Source: Colwellia polaris (GTDB lineage: Bacteria > Pseudomonadota > Gammaproteobacteria > Enterobacterales > Alteromonadaceae). Taken from it: a DNA stretch of 64,000 bases. The notes below the pieces were generated by a model. That model did no database searches, had not been told where the DNA came from, and was given only the letters and a program-made list of their open reading frames with translations. The stretch is taken from assembly GCF_002104515.1 (NCBI RefSeq), contig NZ_NBOE01000003.1:248001-312000 (forward strand), in the 5' to 3' direction. The translations under genes were made by a program, and so were the position numbers. Each line of letters begins with the position of its first letter. Position 1 is the first letter of the stretch. Below, piece by piece: positions 38,326 to 47,304 of this stretch.

Positions 38326-40277
38326 CGTAGTAAATGTAAAAAGTGTAAATGCTTATGGTATTGATCAATAACATTATTGATCACTGCCGTTTTTGACCAG
38401 CCCATAATGTCGTAATCTTGCCCGCCCTCACCTAAATGCACTTCAGCTCGGTAGTAACTTTGTTCATCTTCGTCTTCATCAATTTCAACGACAAAATCGG
38501 GTTGAGAATGTTTTCGAGCAAGTACACGATAAACAAACGCTTGCTCTTCGCCATGATCAACAGTCAAGCTCAAGCCATCTTCATACGAAACTACAACACT
38601 GACTTGATTCTTCTTCAACTCTGTCGCAACAGTTTCAAACGCCGGTGCAATAATTTGATTAATAAATTTATTAACATTAGCTTTGTTCGGATAATCAACA
38701 ATATTTTTTAATCTCATCTGCCAACTGTCATTGCTTTCATTCCCCGCATGGGGAACTGCTGAGATTAACTGGCTCTCTTGTTTAAATGCCTCAACCCTTA
38801 GGGCTTTAATTAAGCCAACAATGGCAAGTAGCAACACCAAAGCAAAAGGCAAAGCACTGGCAATAGTCATGGTTTGTAAGGCGTTAAGCCCACCAGCAAG
38901 CAATAGAATACCCGCCACTAAGCCGATACCAATAGCCCAATAAACGCGTTGCCATAATGGCGTGTTATTACTACCATGTGAACAAAGCATATCAACCACC
39001 ATAGCGCCAGAATCACACGAGGTAACAAAAAATATAACGATCATTAACACGCTAAAAAAAGACAGTAATGTTGATATCGGGAAGTTCTCTAAGAAAACAA
39101 ATAACGCCACTGATGAGTCTTTACTGACCATTTCTCCGAGCTCTGCAACACCTTGGTTATGCACCAAATCAATGGCGCTATTGCCAAAAATTGTCATCCA
39201 AAACAAGGTAAAACATGTTGGGATTAACATAACACCAATAATAAACTCTTTAATCGTTCTACCACGAGAAATTCTAGCGATAAATAAACCAACAAAAGGT
39301 GCCCAAGCTAGCCACCAGCCCCAATAAAATATTGTCCAGCCGCCGATCCAATCGGTTTTCTTATAAGCGAATAAGTTAAAGGTGTTATGCACAATATCTG
39401 CTAAGTAATCGCCAATATTTTGTAAATAAGCCTGTAATAAAAATACCGTTGGGCCTAATACAAAAATAAATATTAATAAAATAACAGCTAAAATCATGTT
39501 AGTTTCAGACAGTATTTTAATGCCTTTATCAAGCCCAGTAGTCACAGATATAACAGCAAGCCCGATAACTCCTGTCATAATGAGTATTTGATTAGTCACA
39601 GAAACATCAATGCCAAATAAATAATTAAAACCTGCATTAACTTGCGAAGCACCAAGCCCTAAAGAAGTAGCAACACCGAATACGGTACTTACAACAGCAA
39701 AAACATCGACCATATGCCCTGGCCATTGATAAATTTTATCTCCAATTAATGGATAAAGCGCAGAGCGTAACGTTAAGGGTAAACTATGACGATAACTAAA
39801 ATAGGCAAGAACTAAAGCAACAATGGCGTAAATTGCCCACGCATGAAGTCCCCAATGGAAAAAAGTCATCTTCATTGCTTCTTGCACCGCAGCTACAGAG
39901 CCTTTATCTGCTGTTGGTGGCGACAAGTAATGCATTAAGGGCTCTGCTACGCCAAAAAACATCAGGCCTATGCCCATTCCGGCCGCAAATAGCATTGAAA
40001 GCCAAGTCAACATTGAGTAATCAGGCGTGGCGTGATCTGGCCCTAAACGAATGTCTCCATATCGAGAGAATCCTAAGAAAATTACAAAAAAGAATATAAA
40101 TGCAACCGTAAGCACGTAAAACCAGCTGCCATTATCGATAATACTTGATTGTACAATCGTGAATAAACTTTGCGCCTGGTTAGGTAATGCTGCGGCGAAT
40201 AGCAAAAGGGCAATAATAATAGCGGATGCGCTAACGAATACTTTTTTATTTAATTGACTACGAGCGGCTAGAGACAA
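38322..40277 (-). CDS. BCCT family betaine/choline transporter
   Basis: BCCT proteins take up glycine betaine, choline or carnitine for osmoprotection. The 651-residue protein has twelve membrane segments. The TM3 motif is GMGIGLMFFG, as in sodium-coupled BetP; proton-coupled E. coli BetT has Asp at this glycine. The TM8 substrate motif is GWTIFYWGWWLAWAPFVG. A long cytoplasmic C-terminal tail (about residues 510-651) with acidic EIDEDEDEQSYY resembles the osmosensing tail of BetT-like members. A neighbouring MarR gene is convergent. I infer Na+-coupled betaine or choline uptake. Confidence 0.93.
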   Translation of the reverse strand: MSLAARSQLNKKVFVSASAIIIALLLFAAALPNQAQSLFTIVQSSIIDNGSWFYVLTVAFIFFFVIFLGFSRYGDIRLGPDHATPDYSMLTWLSMLFAAGMGIGLMFFGVAEPLMHYLSPPTADKGSVAAVQEAMKMTFFHWGLHAWAIYAIVALVLAYFSYRHSLPLTLRSALYPLIGDKIYQWPGHMVDVFAVVSTVFGVATSLGLGASQVNAGFNYLFGIDVSVTNQILIMTGVIGLAVISVTTGLDKGIKILSETNMILAVILLIFIFVLGPTVFLLQAYLQNIGDYLADIVHNTFNLFAYKKTDWIGGWTIFYWGWWLAWAPFVGLFIARISRGRTIKEFIIGVMLIPTCFTLFWMTIFGNSAIDLVHNQGVAELGEMVSKDSSVALFVFLENFPISTLLSFFSVLMIVIFFVTSCDSGAMVVDMLCSHGSNNTPLWQRVYWAIGIGLVAGILLLAGGLNALQTMTIASALPFALVLLLAIVGLIKALRVEAFKQESQLISAVPHAGNESNDSWQMRLKNIVDYPNKANVNKFINQIIAPAFETVATELKKNQVSVVVSYEDGLSLTVDHGEEQAFVYRVLARKHSQPDFVVEIDEDEDEQSYYRAEVHLGEGGQDYDIMGWSKTAVINNVIDQYHKHLHFLHLLR

Positions 40278-40436
40278 AACCTTCCCCTTATTTTAATTTG
40301 TATTGATATTATATCTTGTTAATCAAGGTGTAAATAGCCTTCTATGTAAACAATATTGCTTTAACTTTATGAAGTAACTCAACAATAATTATGTTTTTTT
40401 GTAAACAAATGTATCTTTTGTTAACATTACGTAAGT

Positions 40437-40492
40437 TTAAATATAGTTAGTGTTCTAAGTATTTTAATAATTAGAGCACTAACTATATTTAA
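40437..40492 (+). promoter_or_regulatory. 22-bp stem hairpin upstream of the TonB receptor
   Basis: The left arm (40437-40458, TTAAATATAGTTAGTG...) and right arm (40471-40492) pair over 22 positions around a 12-nt AT loop. The only non-Watson-Crick pair is a G-U in plus-strand RNA. It ends 37 bases before the receptor ATG. It lacks a T-run. Confidence 0.65.
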
Positions 40493-40529
40493 CGACTTAT
40501 CTATAAAAAAATACCTAGGGAATATCTAT

Positions 40530-43178
40530 ATGAAATTTAACAAACTGCACTGTGCGGTGTTAACAGCACTAGCAGCGTCAGGAAATATATACGCAGAAGA
40601 AACCAAAAACAAAGCCTCAATAGAAACTATTGAAGTAACCGCAACTAAACGTTCTGAATCAATTCAAGATGTACCTGTTACGGTTACCGCATTAACCGGT
40701 AACAGCTTAGAAACCCTTGGTGTTTCTAATTTTGACCAATATGTTGAGTTTTTGCCAAACGTTGTTTTTCAGGGCACAGGTCCAGGACAAAACGAAATTT
40801 ATATTCGTGGCGCAGCAACAACTCAAACGAATATTTCTGTTTCATCAGTACAAGCTTTACAACCTTCTGTTGCCTTTTATTTAGATGAACAACCGGTTTC
40901 AATGCAAGGCCGTAACCTAGACATTTATGCAACAGATGTTGAACGTATAGAAGTACTTCCGGGGCCACAAGGCACACTTTTTGGCGCTAGCTCGCAATCA
41001 GGAACGGTACGCTTAATAACGAATAAGCCAACACATGATGGTTTTGCTGCGGGTTTTGATACTAGCACTAGTACCACTAAAGGCGGCGACATGAGTAACT
41101 CGGTTGAAGCATATTTTAATATGTCTTTAACTGACAGCCTTGCTGTACGTGTTGCTGCTTATAATGATCACCAAGGTGGTTGGATTGATAATATTCAAAA
41201 TGATCCTAACAATGGTGGTTACACGGGTAGCGCTGTCGTTATTGATAGAATCTCAGCTAATTTTGCTAAATTAGCCGATCCAGCCAATACACCGGTTCAA
41301 ATCCCTCAAAATGATGCGTTAGTAGAAGATGACTTCAACACGGCAGATTACTCAGGTGCACGTTTTGGTTTATCTTACATTATTAACAATGAATGGGATC
41401 TACTTGTTCAGCATACTCAACAGTCTCTAGACACTGAAGGTGTATTTGCTTACGACCCTAACCTTGAAGGTGAAACTTCAACTAACCGTTTCACGCCTGA
41501 AAACAACAATGATGATTTTGGTTTAACAACGTGGACATTAGAAGGCCGTCTTGAGCACCTTACCGTTGTTTATACTGGTGGTTATTTAGACCGTGATATC
41601 AATTCAACTATTGATTACACTGGTTACACTAACGGTGGTCAATTCTCTGCTTATTACGTTTGTAACTATGCAAGTGCGCCTGATGCACAAGAATGTTTTG
41701 ACCCAACTAAGTTTTATAAAGAAGAAACAAGTAGTTCGCGTACCACCCACGAATTACGTATGAATACTTCAGCTGAAAACCGCTGGCGTGTTACGGCTGG
41801 TGTTTTTTATGACACACAAGAGCTGTCAACTGTCGGGCAATTTAAAATAGCCAATACCGAGCTTTTCCCTAACTTAGCTAGAGAATTAGCCGGTAGTGAG
41901 GGTATTAACAGTAATGGCGGTCCTTTCTCTTCTGAAGTAAGCTTTGTTAACGATGTAACACATACTATTGATCAAATCGCGCTATTTGGGCAATTAGAGT
42001 ACGATATTACTGATACCGTTACTGCAAGCTTTGGTGCCCGTTGGTATCAAATTGACGACATTTATAAAGGTGCTACAACTACCGCTGATGTAAGTGGTCG
42101 ATTACGTGCATTTGGTGACGGCAGTGATGAAGCGTTAACTGAGTTTTTTGGTGCTGATGAAGCCGCGGCTATTCAAGCTGCTATAGCTAGTGGTCAATTA
42201 GAAACTGATTTACTTGATAGTAGCGGTAAATTAACAGTTGATGACACTATTATCAAAGCCTCAGTTGATTGGAAAATTAATGACGATGTCATGGTATTTG
42301 CATCATATTCAGAAGGTTTTAGACCGCCGGTGACTAACCGTGTTGGTGGTGGCTCTGCTGCTAACCAAGAAGGTGCTTTTGAAGGTTTCCGTATTCCTGT
42401 TTACTCAACAACAGATAGCTTAGACAATATAGAGTTAGGATTTAAATCAACACTACTCGATCAAAGTTTACGTTTTAATGCGACAGCTTATTACTCAAAA
42501 ATATCGGATCTACAAACGTCGCGTTATGACCCTACCAACATCAGCTTTTTAGTATTTACTGATAACGTAGGTGACGCTGAAATTAAAGGTATTGACGGTG
42601 ACTTTAGTTGGGTAGCCACAGACAACTTAGTTATATCAGGTGCCTTTAGCTTTTTGGATACTGAGTTAACCTCAATTAATGCTCAGTTAGATGGTATTGC
42701 ACCACCAGAAGGTAGTAGATTACCTTACTCAGCTAAGTTTTCAGGTAACCTACAAGCACAGTACTTCTACCCTATTAAGGGAGATATGACTGGCTATGTA
42801 AACGGTTCAATCAGTTATACTGGCGAAAGACTTGCTGGCATGGTGATGGATGCTTATATGATTGAAGATGCTACCAACTTAATTTATGGCACAGGCTCGG
42901 GCTTAAGCATCGAAAAAGAGTCTGATGTTTTTTCTGGAGTAAATTACCAAGGCAGTAATGGCCAAACATTTGCTGGTGGTCGTTATGTTCAAGACAGTTA
43001 TGTTTTGGCTAACATTAGCTTTGGTGTGACAAACGACGAATGGAAGGCTGAACTTTTCATCGATAACTTAACCGATAAAAGTGCAATCTTGTATGTTGAT
43101 ACTCAACAATATACACCAAAAGTTGTATCTAATAGACCTCGCACCATTGGCTTTAGATTCTCTTACGACTTTTATTAA
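40530..43178 (+). CDS. TonB-dependent outer membrane receptor
   Basis: The 882-residue protein has a signal peptide (CAVLTALAASGNIYAEE), then a TonB-box-like stretch (IETIEVTATKR, residues 31-41). The plug domain follows (SIQDVPVTVTALTGNSLETLG... RIEVLPGPQGTLFGASSQSGTVRLIT, to about residue 165). The beta-barrel ends in FRFSYDFY with a terminal aromatic. Receptors with this plug are common in Alteromonadales and import sugars, sterol-like compounds or siderophores; the substrate cannot be told. No TonB/ExbBD genes are nearby. The TPR-sulfotransferase lies downstream. Confidence 0.93.
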   Translation: MKFNKLHCAVLTALAASGNIYAEETKNKASIETIEVTATKRSESIQDVPVTVTALTGNSLETLGVSNFDQYVEFLPNVVFQGTGPGQNEIYIRGAATTQTNISVSSVQALQPSVAFYLDEQPVSMQGRNLDIYATDVERIEVLPGPQGTLFGASSQSGTVRLITNKPTHDGFAAGFDTSTSTTKGGDMSNSVEAYFNMSLTDSLAVRVAAYNDHQGGWIDNIQNDPNNGGYTGSAVVIDRISANFAKLADPANTPVQIPQNDALVEDDFNTADYSGARFGLSYIINNEWDLLVQHTQQSLDTEGVFAYDPNLEGETSTNRFTPENNNDDFGLTTWTLEGRLEHLTVVYTGGYLDRDINSTIDYTGYTNGGQFSAYYVCNYASAPDAQECFDPTKFYKEETSSSRTTHELRMNTSAENRWRVTAGVFYDTQELSTVGQFKIANTELFPNLARELAGSEGINSNGGPFSSEVSFVNDVTHTIDQIALFGQLEYDITDTVTASFGARWYQIDDIYKGATTTADVSGRLRAFGDGSDEALTEFFGADEAAAIQAAIASGQLETDLLDSSGKLTVDDTIIKASVDWKINDDVMVFASYSEGFRPPVTNRVGGGSAANQEGAFEGFRIPVYSTTDSLDNIELGFKSTLLDQSLRFNATAYYSKISDLQTSRYDPTNISFLVFTDNVGDAEIKGIDGDFSWVATDNLVISGAFSFLDTELTSINAQLDGIAPPEGSRLPYSAKFSGNLQAQYFYPIKGDMTGYVNGSISYTGERLAGMVMDAYMIEDATNLIYGTGSGLSIEKESDVFSGVNYQGSNGQTFAGGRYVQDSYVLANISFGVTNDEWKAELFIDNLTDKSAILYVDTQQYTPKVVSNRPRTIGFRFSYDFY

Positions 43179-43216
43179 GCCGTAATATAAATCTAAAAAG
43201 TTAATATGATCGAAAT

Positions 43217-43251
43217 AAAAACCGTTTGGTATCTGTATCAAACGGTTTTTT
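43217..43251 (+). terminator. TonB receptor terminator
   Basis: AAAAACCGTTTG pairs with CAAACGGTTTTT over 12 bp around a 10-nt loop, with T-run. Some read-through to the downstream gene remains possible. Confidence 0.9.
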
Positions 43252-43306
43252 ATTGTAAAGTATTCAAAAACCTATCAACCCTCTCATTTGCTTCGGAGCT
43301 AAGTCA

Positions 43307-45304
43307 TTGGACAATACATCTCAACCTTCAATTGAAAGCCAATTAAAATCAATTCAGAAATTAATCCAAACGACAAAATTCGAAAATGCTATTCAACAAT
43401 CTAAACAGTTACTAGCTCAAAGTGAGAATTCGCAAGATAACATTGAATTATGGTATTTAATTGCTGTAGCTCAGCGCTATGCAAAAACATTAACACTTGC
43501 ACTAAACAGTATTAATGAACTACTTAACATTGACAGTAAACACAGTCGTGCAAATCAAGAAAAAGGCTTTATCTATTTAGCAATGAAAGAGCCAAAGCTA
43601 GCAAAACAATCTTTTGAGGTAGCCGTAAAGCTTAACCCAAGTTTAGTCGCCAGTTGGCAGGCTTTAATTCACCTATACCGCGACGATAAACAACAAGCAG
43701 ATGTTCAAAAAGCCGCGAATCATCTAGAGGGGCTAAAGAAATTACCGCCAGCACTTCTTGCCGTTACTGAGTTTATGCACGAAGGTAAGCTCTTAAAAGC
43801 AGAGCAATTATGTCGACATTTTTTACAAAATAATCAACGCCATATTGACGGTATGTGTATGCTGGCTGAAATAGGCATAGAGCTAAAAATCTATGACGAT
43901 GCTGAGTTTTTATTAGCGAGTGCACTGGAACTGCAGCCAAGCCATATTCATGCACGTTCGCTGTACCTTAATTTACTTATTCGTTTAGGAAAGTACAAAA
44001 CTGCCGTACAACAAGTTGAAACCTTACTTGAAGCACAACCTGATAATTTAAGCTTTAAAATTGCTAAAGCCAGTGCGTTAACAGGCTTAGGTGAAATCGA
44101 AGCAGCGATAGAATTGTTCGAGCAAGTTGTTGCCGAAAACGATCAAGTACCGGGTTTTCATTTACAGTTAGGTCATGCATTAAAAACCAAAGGTGAAATT
44201 GATAACGCCATCTTGTCTTATCAAAAAGCTTATCAGTTAAGTCCCACTTATGGCGATGCTTATTGGAGCTTAGCCAATACTAAAACCTATCGTTTTAGCG
44301 ATAATGAAATTGCGCAAATGCAGACGCAACAACACAGTGAAGATTTAGCACTTATTGATAGGATTCAACTCCACTTTGCCACAGGTAAAGCCTTTGAAGA
44401 CAGAAAAGACTACGACCAAGCTTTTAATTCTTATCAAAAAGGTAATGAATTACAGCATGCACATAGTGGCTTTGATATCACCAAAATAGAACAACAAGTT
44501 GCACAGCAAATTAAATATTGTACCCGTGAGCTATTCCAGCTTCGTGGTAAATTGGGACTAAACGCGCCCGACCCTATATTTATTGTTGGTTTACCGCGTG
44601 CAGGCTCAACCTTATTAGAGCAAATATTAGCTTCGCATAGACAAGTCGATGGCACGATGGAACTACATAACATTTTAGGTTTAGCATCAAGGTTACGTGG
44701 CAGAAGTAAAAGCCAAGGGGATGAAGAAGCCCAATACCCTAAAAATTTAGCGACAATAACCCCCGATTATTTCAAACGTTTTGGCCAACAGTTTATAGAT
44801 GAAACTCAGGTATTTAGAGATAAAGCGCCATTGTTTATCGACAAAATGCCAAATAACTTCTTACACATTGGTTTAATTAAACTCATATTACCTAATGCTA
44901 AAATTATAGATGCCCGGCGCTCGCCCATGGCGTGTTGTTTCAGTGGTTTTAAACAGCTATTTGCTGAAGGGCAAGATTTTAGTTATAACCTTGAAGACAT
45001 TGGTCGTTATTACCAAGCTTATTTAAAACTTATGTCACATTGGGAAGATGTATTGCCCGGCTTCGTATTAACAGTAAATCATGAAGATGTTGTTAATGAC
45101 CTAGAAACACAGGTAAGAAGAATGCTTAATTTTATCGGATTAGAGTTTGAGCAATCATGCGTCGATTTTCATAAAACCAAACGTAATATTAAAACGCCAA
45201 GCTCTGAACAGGTTCGACAACCTATATATAAAAGCGCGGTAGAACAATGGCGTAATTTCGAGCCGCATTTAGGCCCGTTAAAAAAGGTACTTGAGATTGA
45301 CTAA
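43307..45304 (+). CDS. TPR repeat-sulfotransferase family protein
   Basis: The 665-residue protein starts with TTG, supported by a GGAG eight bases upstream. Residues 1-380 are tetratricopeptide repeats (for example PKLAKQSFEVAVKLNPSLVASWQALIHLY and GEIDNAILSYQKAYQLSPTYGDAYWSLAN). Residues 420-660 form a PAPS-type sulfotransferase domain, with the 5'-phosphosulfate loop FIVGLPRAGSTLLEQIL near residue 425 and the 3'-phosphate region DARRSPMACCFSGFKQLF near residue 540. The pair TonB receptor plus TPR-sulfotransferase recurs in Alteromonadales. The acceptor of the sulfate is unknown. Confidence 0.9.
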   Translation: MDNTSQPSIESQLKSIQKLIQTTKFENAIQQSKQLLAQSENSQDNIELWYLIAVAQRYAKTLTLALNSINELLNIDSKHSRANQEKGFIYLAMKEPKLAKQSFEVAVKLNPSLVASWQALIHLYRDDKQQADVQKAANHLEGLKKLPPALLAVTEFMHEGKLLKAEQLCRHFLQNNQRHIDGMCMLAEIGIELKIYDDAEFLLASALELQPSHIHARSLYLNLLIRLGKYKTAVQQVETLLEAQPDNLSFKIAKASALTGLGEIEAAIELFEQVVAENDQVPGFHLQLGHALKTKGEIDNAILSYQKAYQLSPTYGDAYWSLANTKTYRFSDNEIAQMQTQQHSEDLALIDRIQLHFATGKAFEDRKDYDQAFNSYQKGNELQHAHSGFDITKIEQQVAQQIKYCTRELFQLRGKLGLNAPDPIFIVGLPRAGSTLLEQILASHRQVDGTMELHNILGLASRLRGRSKSQGDEEAQYPKNLATITPDYFKRFGQQFIDETQVFRDKAPLFIDKMPNNFLHIGLIKLILPNAKIIDARRSPMACCFSGFKQLFAEGQDFSYNLEDIGRYYQAYLKLMSHWEDVLPGFVLTVNHEDVVNDLETQVRRMLNFIGLEFEQSCVDFHKTKRNIKTPSSEQVRQPIYKSAVEQWRNFEPHLGPLKKVLEID

Positions 45305-45399
45305 TGCATTAGGCTATCTATTAACTTAGTAGCCTAATAAATTTACTCTAGCTTTAGCTTAATTTTTACTGCTATTACTTGCGCTAAACGCTTAAAAAA

Positions 45400-45433
45400 T
45401 AAAGCCTGCACCATTGTTTGTACAGGTTTTTTA
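45400..45433 (+). terminator. weak terminator after the TPR-sulfotransferase gene
   Basis: AAAGCCTG and CAGGTTTT pair with one G-U, followed by a T-run. The loop is long. Confidence 0.5.
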
Positions 45434-45476
45434 GTCGCGATTTCAGCAATGGCTCTTCAAATAAGTGACTACCACA

Positions 45477-46529
45477 TTACGATGAAACCTTAAGAACAAT
45501 TTTACCTGCGTGTTGCTTTTGTAAAAAGGTTTCTTGTGCTGTGTTAATTTCTTCTAAAGGAAAAGTATGCGCAACAATCGGCTTAATTTTTCCTTGTGAA
45601 ATATAATCAACCAAATTTTGAAATATATTCGGTGCAAGCACAGTACAGCCATAAAAGCTTAAGTCTTTTAAATATAATGTTCTAATATCTAATTCAACTG
45701 AAGCTCCACCAATGGCACCAGCCACTGCGTATCGACTCCCAGGCTTTAGCAATGTTAAAAATTGTGGCCATTGCTCTCCTGCAACAAGATCTATAACAAC
45801 ATTGATGCTGTTTTCACCTAACGCCTGAATTAGATCCATATCTCGTGATAATACTCTATTAGCCCCCAGCGCTAAAACCTGCTGTTTTTTACTGGCGCTA
45901 GTAATGGCAATAACGTATGCCCCTCGCGCTTTAGCTAACTGAATAGCAGCAGAGCCAACACCACCGGAAGCCCCCGAAATTAAGACTATATCTTGCGCGC
46001 TTACATTTGCTCGGCTTAACATATTTTCAGCCGTTGAATACGAACAAGGAAAAGATGCTAATTCTATATTCGAAAGCGAGCTATTCACCTTATAAGCATG
46101 TTTCGCTGCTACAACAGTATATTCAGCAAAACCACCATCACATTCAGAGCCGTAATACCAAGGAGACTCTAGTTCTTGGCTGTTTGCTTCACGAAGACAT
46201 GGCTCAATTATAACCCGTTCGCCAATACGATTTTCGCTTACATTATTACCTACAGCGACGATAACACCACAAACATCTGCACCTTGAGTTCGAGGAAACG
46301 TTAAAGCCGTACCTGCCCATCCTGCATCTTCACTATTGCTATTGTTTTTCGAATACCATGCTGTACGAGTGTTTATATCGGTGTTATTCACTCCCGCGGC
46401 ATAAACTTTGATCAGTACATCATTTGGCATTGGTGTAGGAACGGGAATGCTATTATTGTACTGAAGTACCTCAGGCCCGCCATGACCTGTAAGTTGTATT
46501 CCTGACATAGTTTTAGGGATAATACTCAT
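45477..46529 (-). CDS. medium-chain zinc-type alcohol dehydrogenase/quinone oxidoreductase
   Basis: The 350-residue protein belongs to the MDR superfamily. The N-terminal GroES-like domain contains PNDVLIKVYAAGVNNTDINTR, and the NAD(P)-binding ISGASGGVGSAAIQLAKARGAYVIA lies near residues 183-207. Catalytic zinc ligands are not complete (no GHE motif), so a quinone-oxidoreductase role is more likely than alcohol dehydrogenase. Its start overlaps the TetR stop by four bases (ATGA), so it is the probable target of that regulator. Substrate is unknown, perhaps an electrophilic carbonyl or quinone. Confidence 0.85.
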   Translation of the reverse strand: MSIIPKTMSGIQLTGHGGPEVLQYNNSIPVPTPMPNDVLIKVYAAGVNNTDINTRTAWYSKNNSNSEDAGWAGTALTFPRTQGADVCGVIVAVGNNVSENRIGERVIIEPCLREANSQELESPWYYGSECDGGFAEYTVVAAKHAYKVNSSLSNIELASFPCSYSTAENMLSRANVSAQDIVLISGASGGVGSAAIQLAKARGAYVIAITSASKKQQVLALGANRVLSRDMDLIQALGENSINVVIDLVAGEQWPQFLTLLKPGSRYAVAGAIGGASVELDIRTLYLKDLSFYGCTVLAPNIFQNLVDYISQGKIKPIVAHTFPLEEINTAQETFLQKQHAGKIVLKVSS

Positions 46530-47047
46530 GATTTACCTTCCGTTAATAATGTTAATAATGCCTTTTTAGCTGATATAACCGCTTGTTCTCCCATTGTTGG
46601 CCAAGCATTTGAAACACCCTCGTGTATTAAAAAGATAGTGTCAGCCATATCACTTCTTTGGCTCTGTTGACCAAGAAGCTCGAGTACATCCTTTTTATGC
46701 TTTACAACAGCTTGATTGATTAAAAGGTTCTCAGGAAAAGCAGAAATTGCGTTCATTGATAAACAACCATGCGGCGCAAACTTTTCCATCCAACACTCCA
46801 GTTTATCAAAAATATGCAGCACCGCTTCCACACCCGGTAATGGTGATTCATTTCGTAGAAAAGTAAGATAACGTTGATGGCGATACGCTAAAGCACCAAC
46901 AATCATCGCCTCTTTTGATGGGTAATGTTTGTATAACGTTCGTAAACTAACATTACAGGCATTTTTAAGCTCAGCAACACTCGGTTCTGCAAAACCATAC
47001 TGACTAAATGTGTGTTCAAGACTGATAGTAATTTGCTCTTTTAACAT
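46526..47047 (-). CDS. TetR-family regulator of the oxidoreductase gene
   Basis: The 173-residue protein has a TetR helix-turn-helix in residues 8-50 (EHTFSQYGFAEPSVAELKNACNVSLRTLYKHYPSKEAMIVGAL). The C-terminal ligand domain is not a family I recognise. It forms a two-gene operon with the oxidoreductase. The long dyad at 47059-47103 lies just before its start and is a good operator. It should repress the pair until an unknown ligand binds. Confidence 0.88.
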   Translation of the reverse strand: MLKEQITISLEHTFSQYGFAEPSVAELKNACNVSLRTLYKHYPSKEAMIVGALAYRHQRYLTFLRNESPLPGVEAVLHIFDKLECWMEKFAPHGCLSMNAISAFPENLLINQAVVKHKKDVLELLGQQSQRSDMADTIFLIHEGVSNAWPTMGEQAVISAKKALLTLLTEGKS

Positions 47048-47058
47048 ATAAACCCAAT

Positions 47059-47103
47059 GGTAGAATGGATGCTCTACCCCTAGAGTAGAGCATCTATTCT
47101 ACC
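47059..47103 (-). promoter_or_regulatory. TetR operator dyad upstream of the TetR/oxidoreductase operon
   Basis: The left arm (47059-47077, GGTAGAATGGATGCTCTAC) and the right arm (47085-47103) match as inverted repeats at 18 of 19 bases, with a 7-base centre. Each arm also holds an inner GTAGA...TCTAC dyad. It lies 12 bases before the ATG. Confidence 0.75.
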
Positions 47104-47227
47104 CTGTCAATTTTGACCAATTAAAAAAGCTAAATGTATTGAAACGAATAACATTATCAAAATTAAATTAGGCTTGAGTAGAAATTCCCTTAATTCATTA
47201 ACACAGACTAAAATACTTTTTTGGGAT

Positions 47228-47258
47228 AAAAAAAACGAGCCTTAACATGGCTCGTTTA
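47228..47258 (-). terminator. terminator of the RND operon
   Basis: AAACGAGCC/GGCTCGTTT with a TTAACAT loop; on minus it is followed by about eight T residues. It lies 47 bases after the RND stop. Confidence 0.88.
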
Positions 47259-47304
47259 TTGATTTAGAGAGTGTAGAGTTATTTAATGATGATAAATCAA
47301 TAAA

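Noticed and set aside
38962-39327. 121-codon plus frame inside the BCCT gene
   Set aside because: The minus-strand product is a clear BCCT transporter, so this is a shadow frame.
45477-46529. Zinc-dependent alcohol dehydrogenase assignment
   Set aside because: The catalytic zinc GHE motif is absent, so quinone-oxidoreductase is the better family label.
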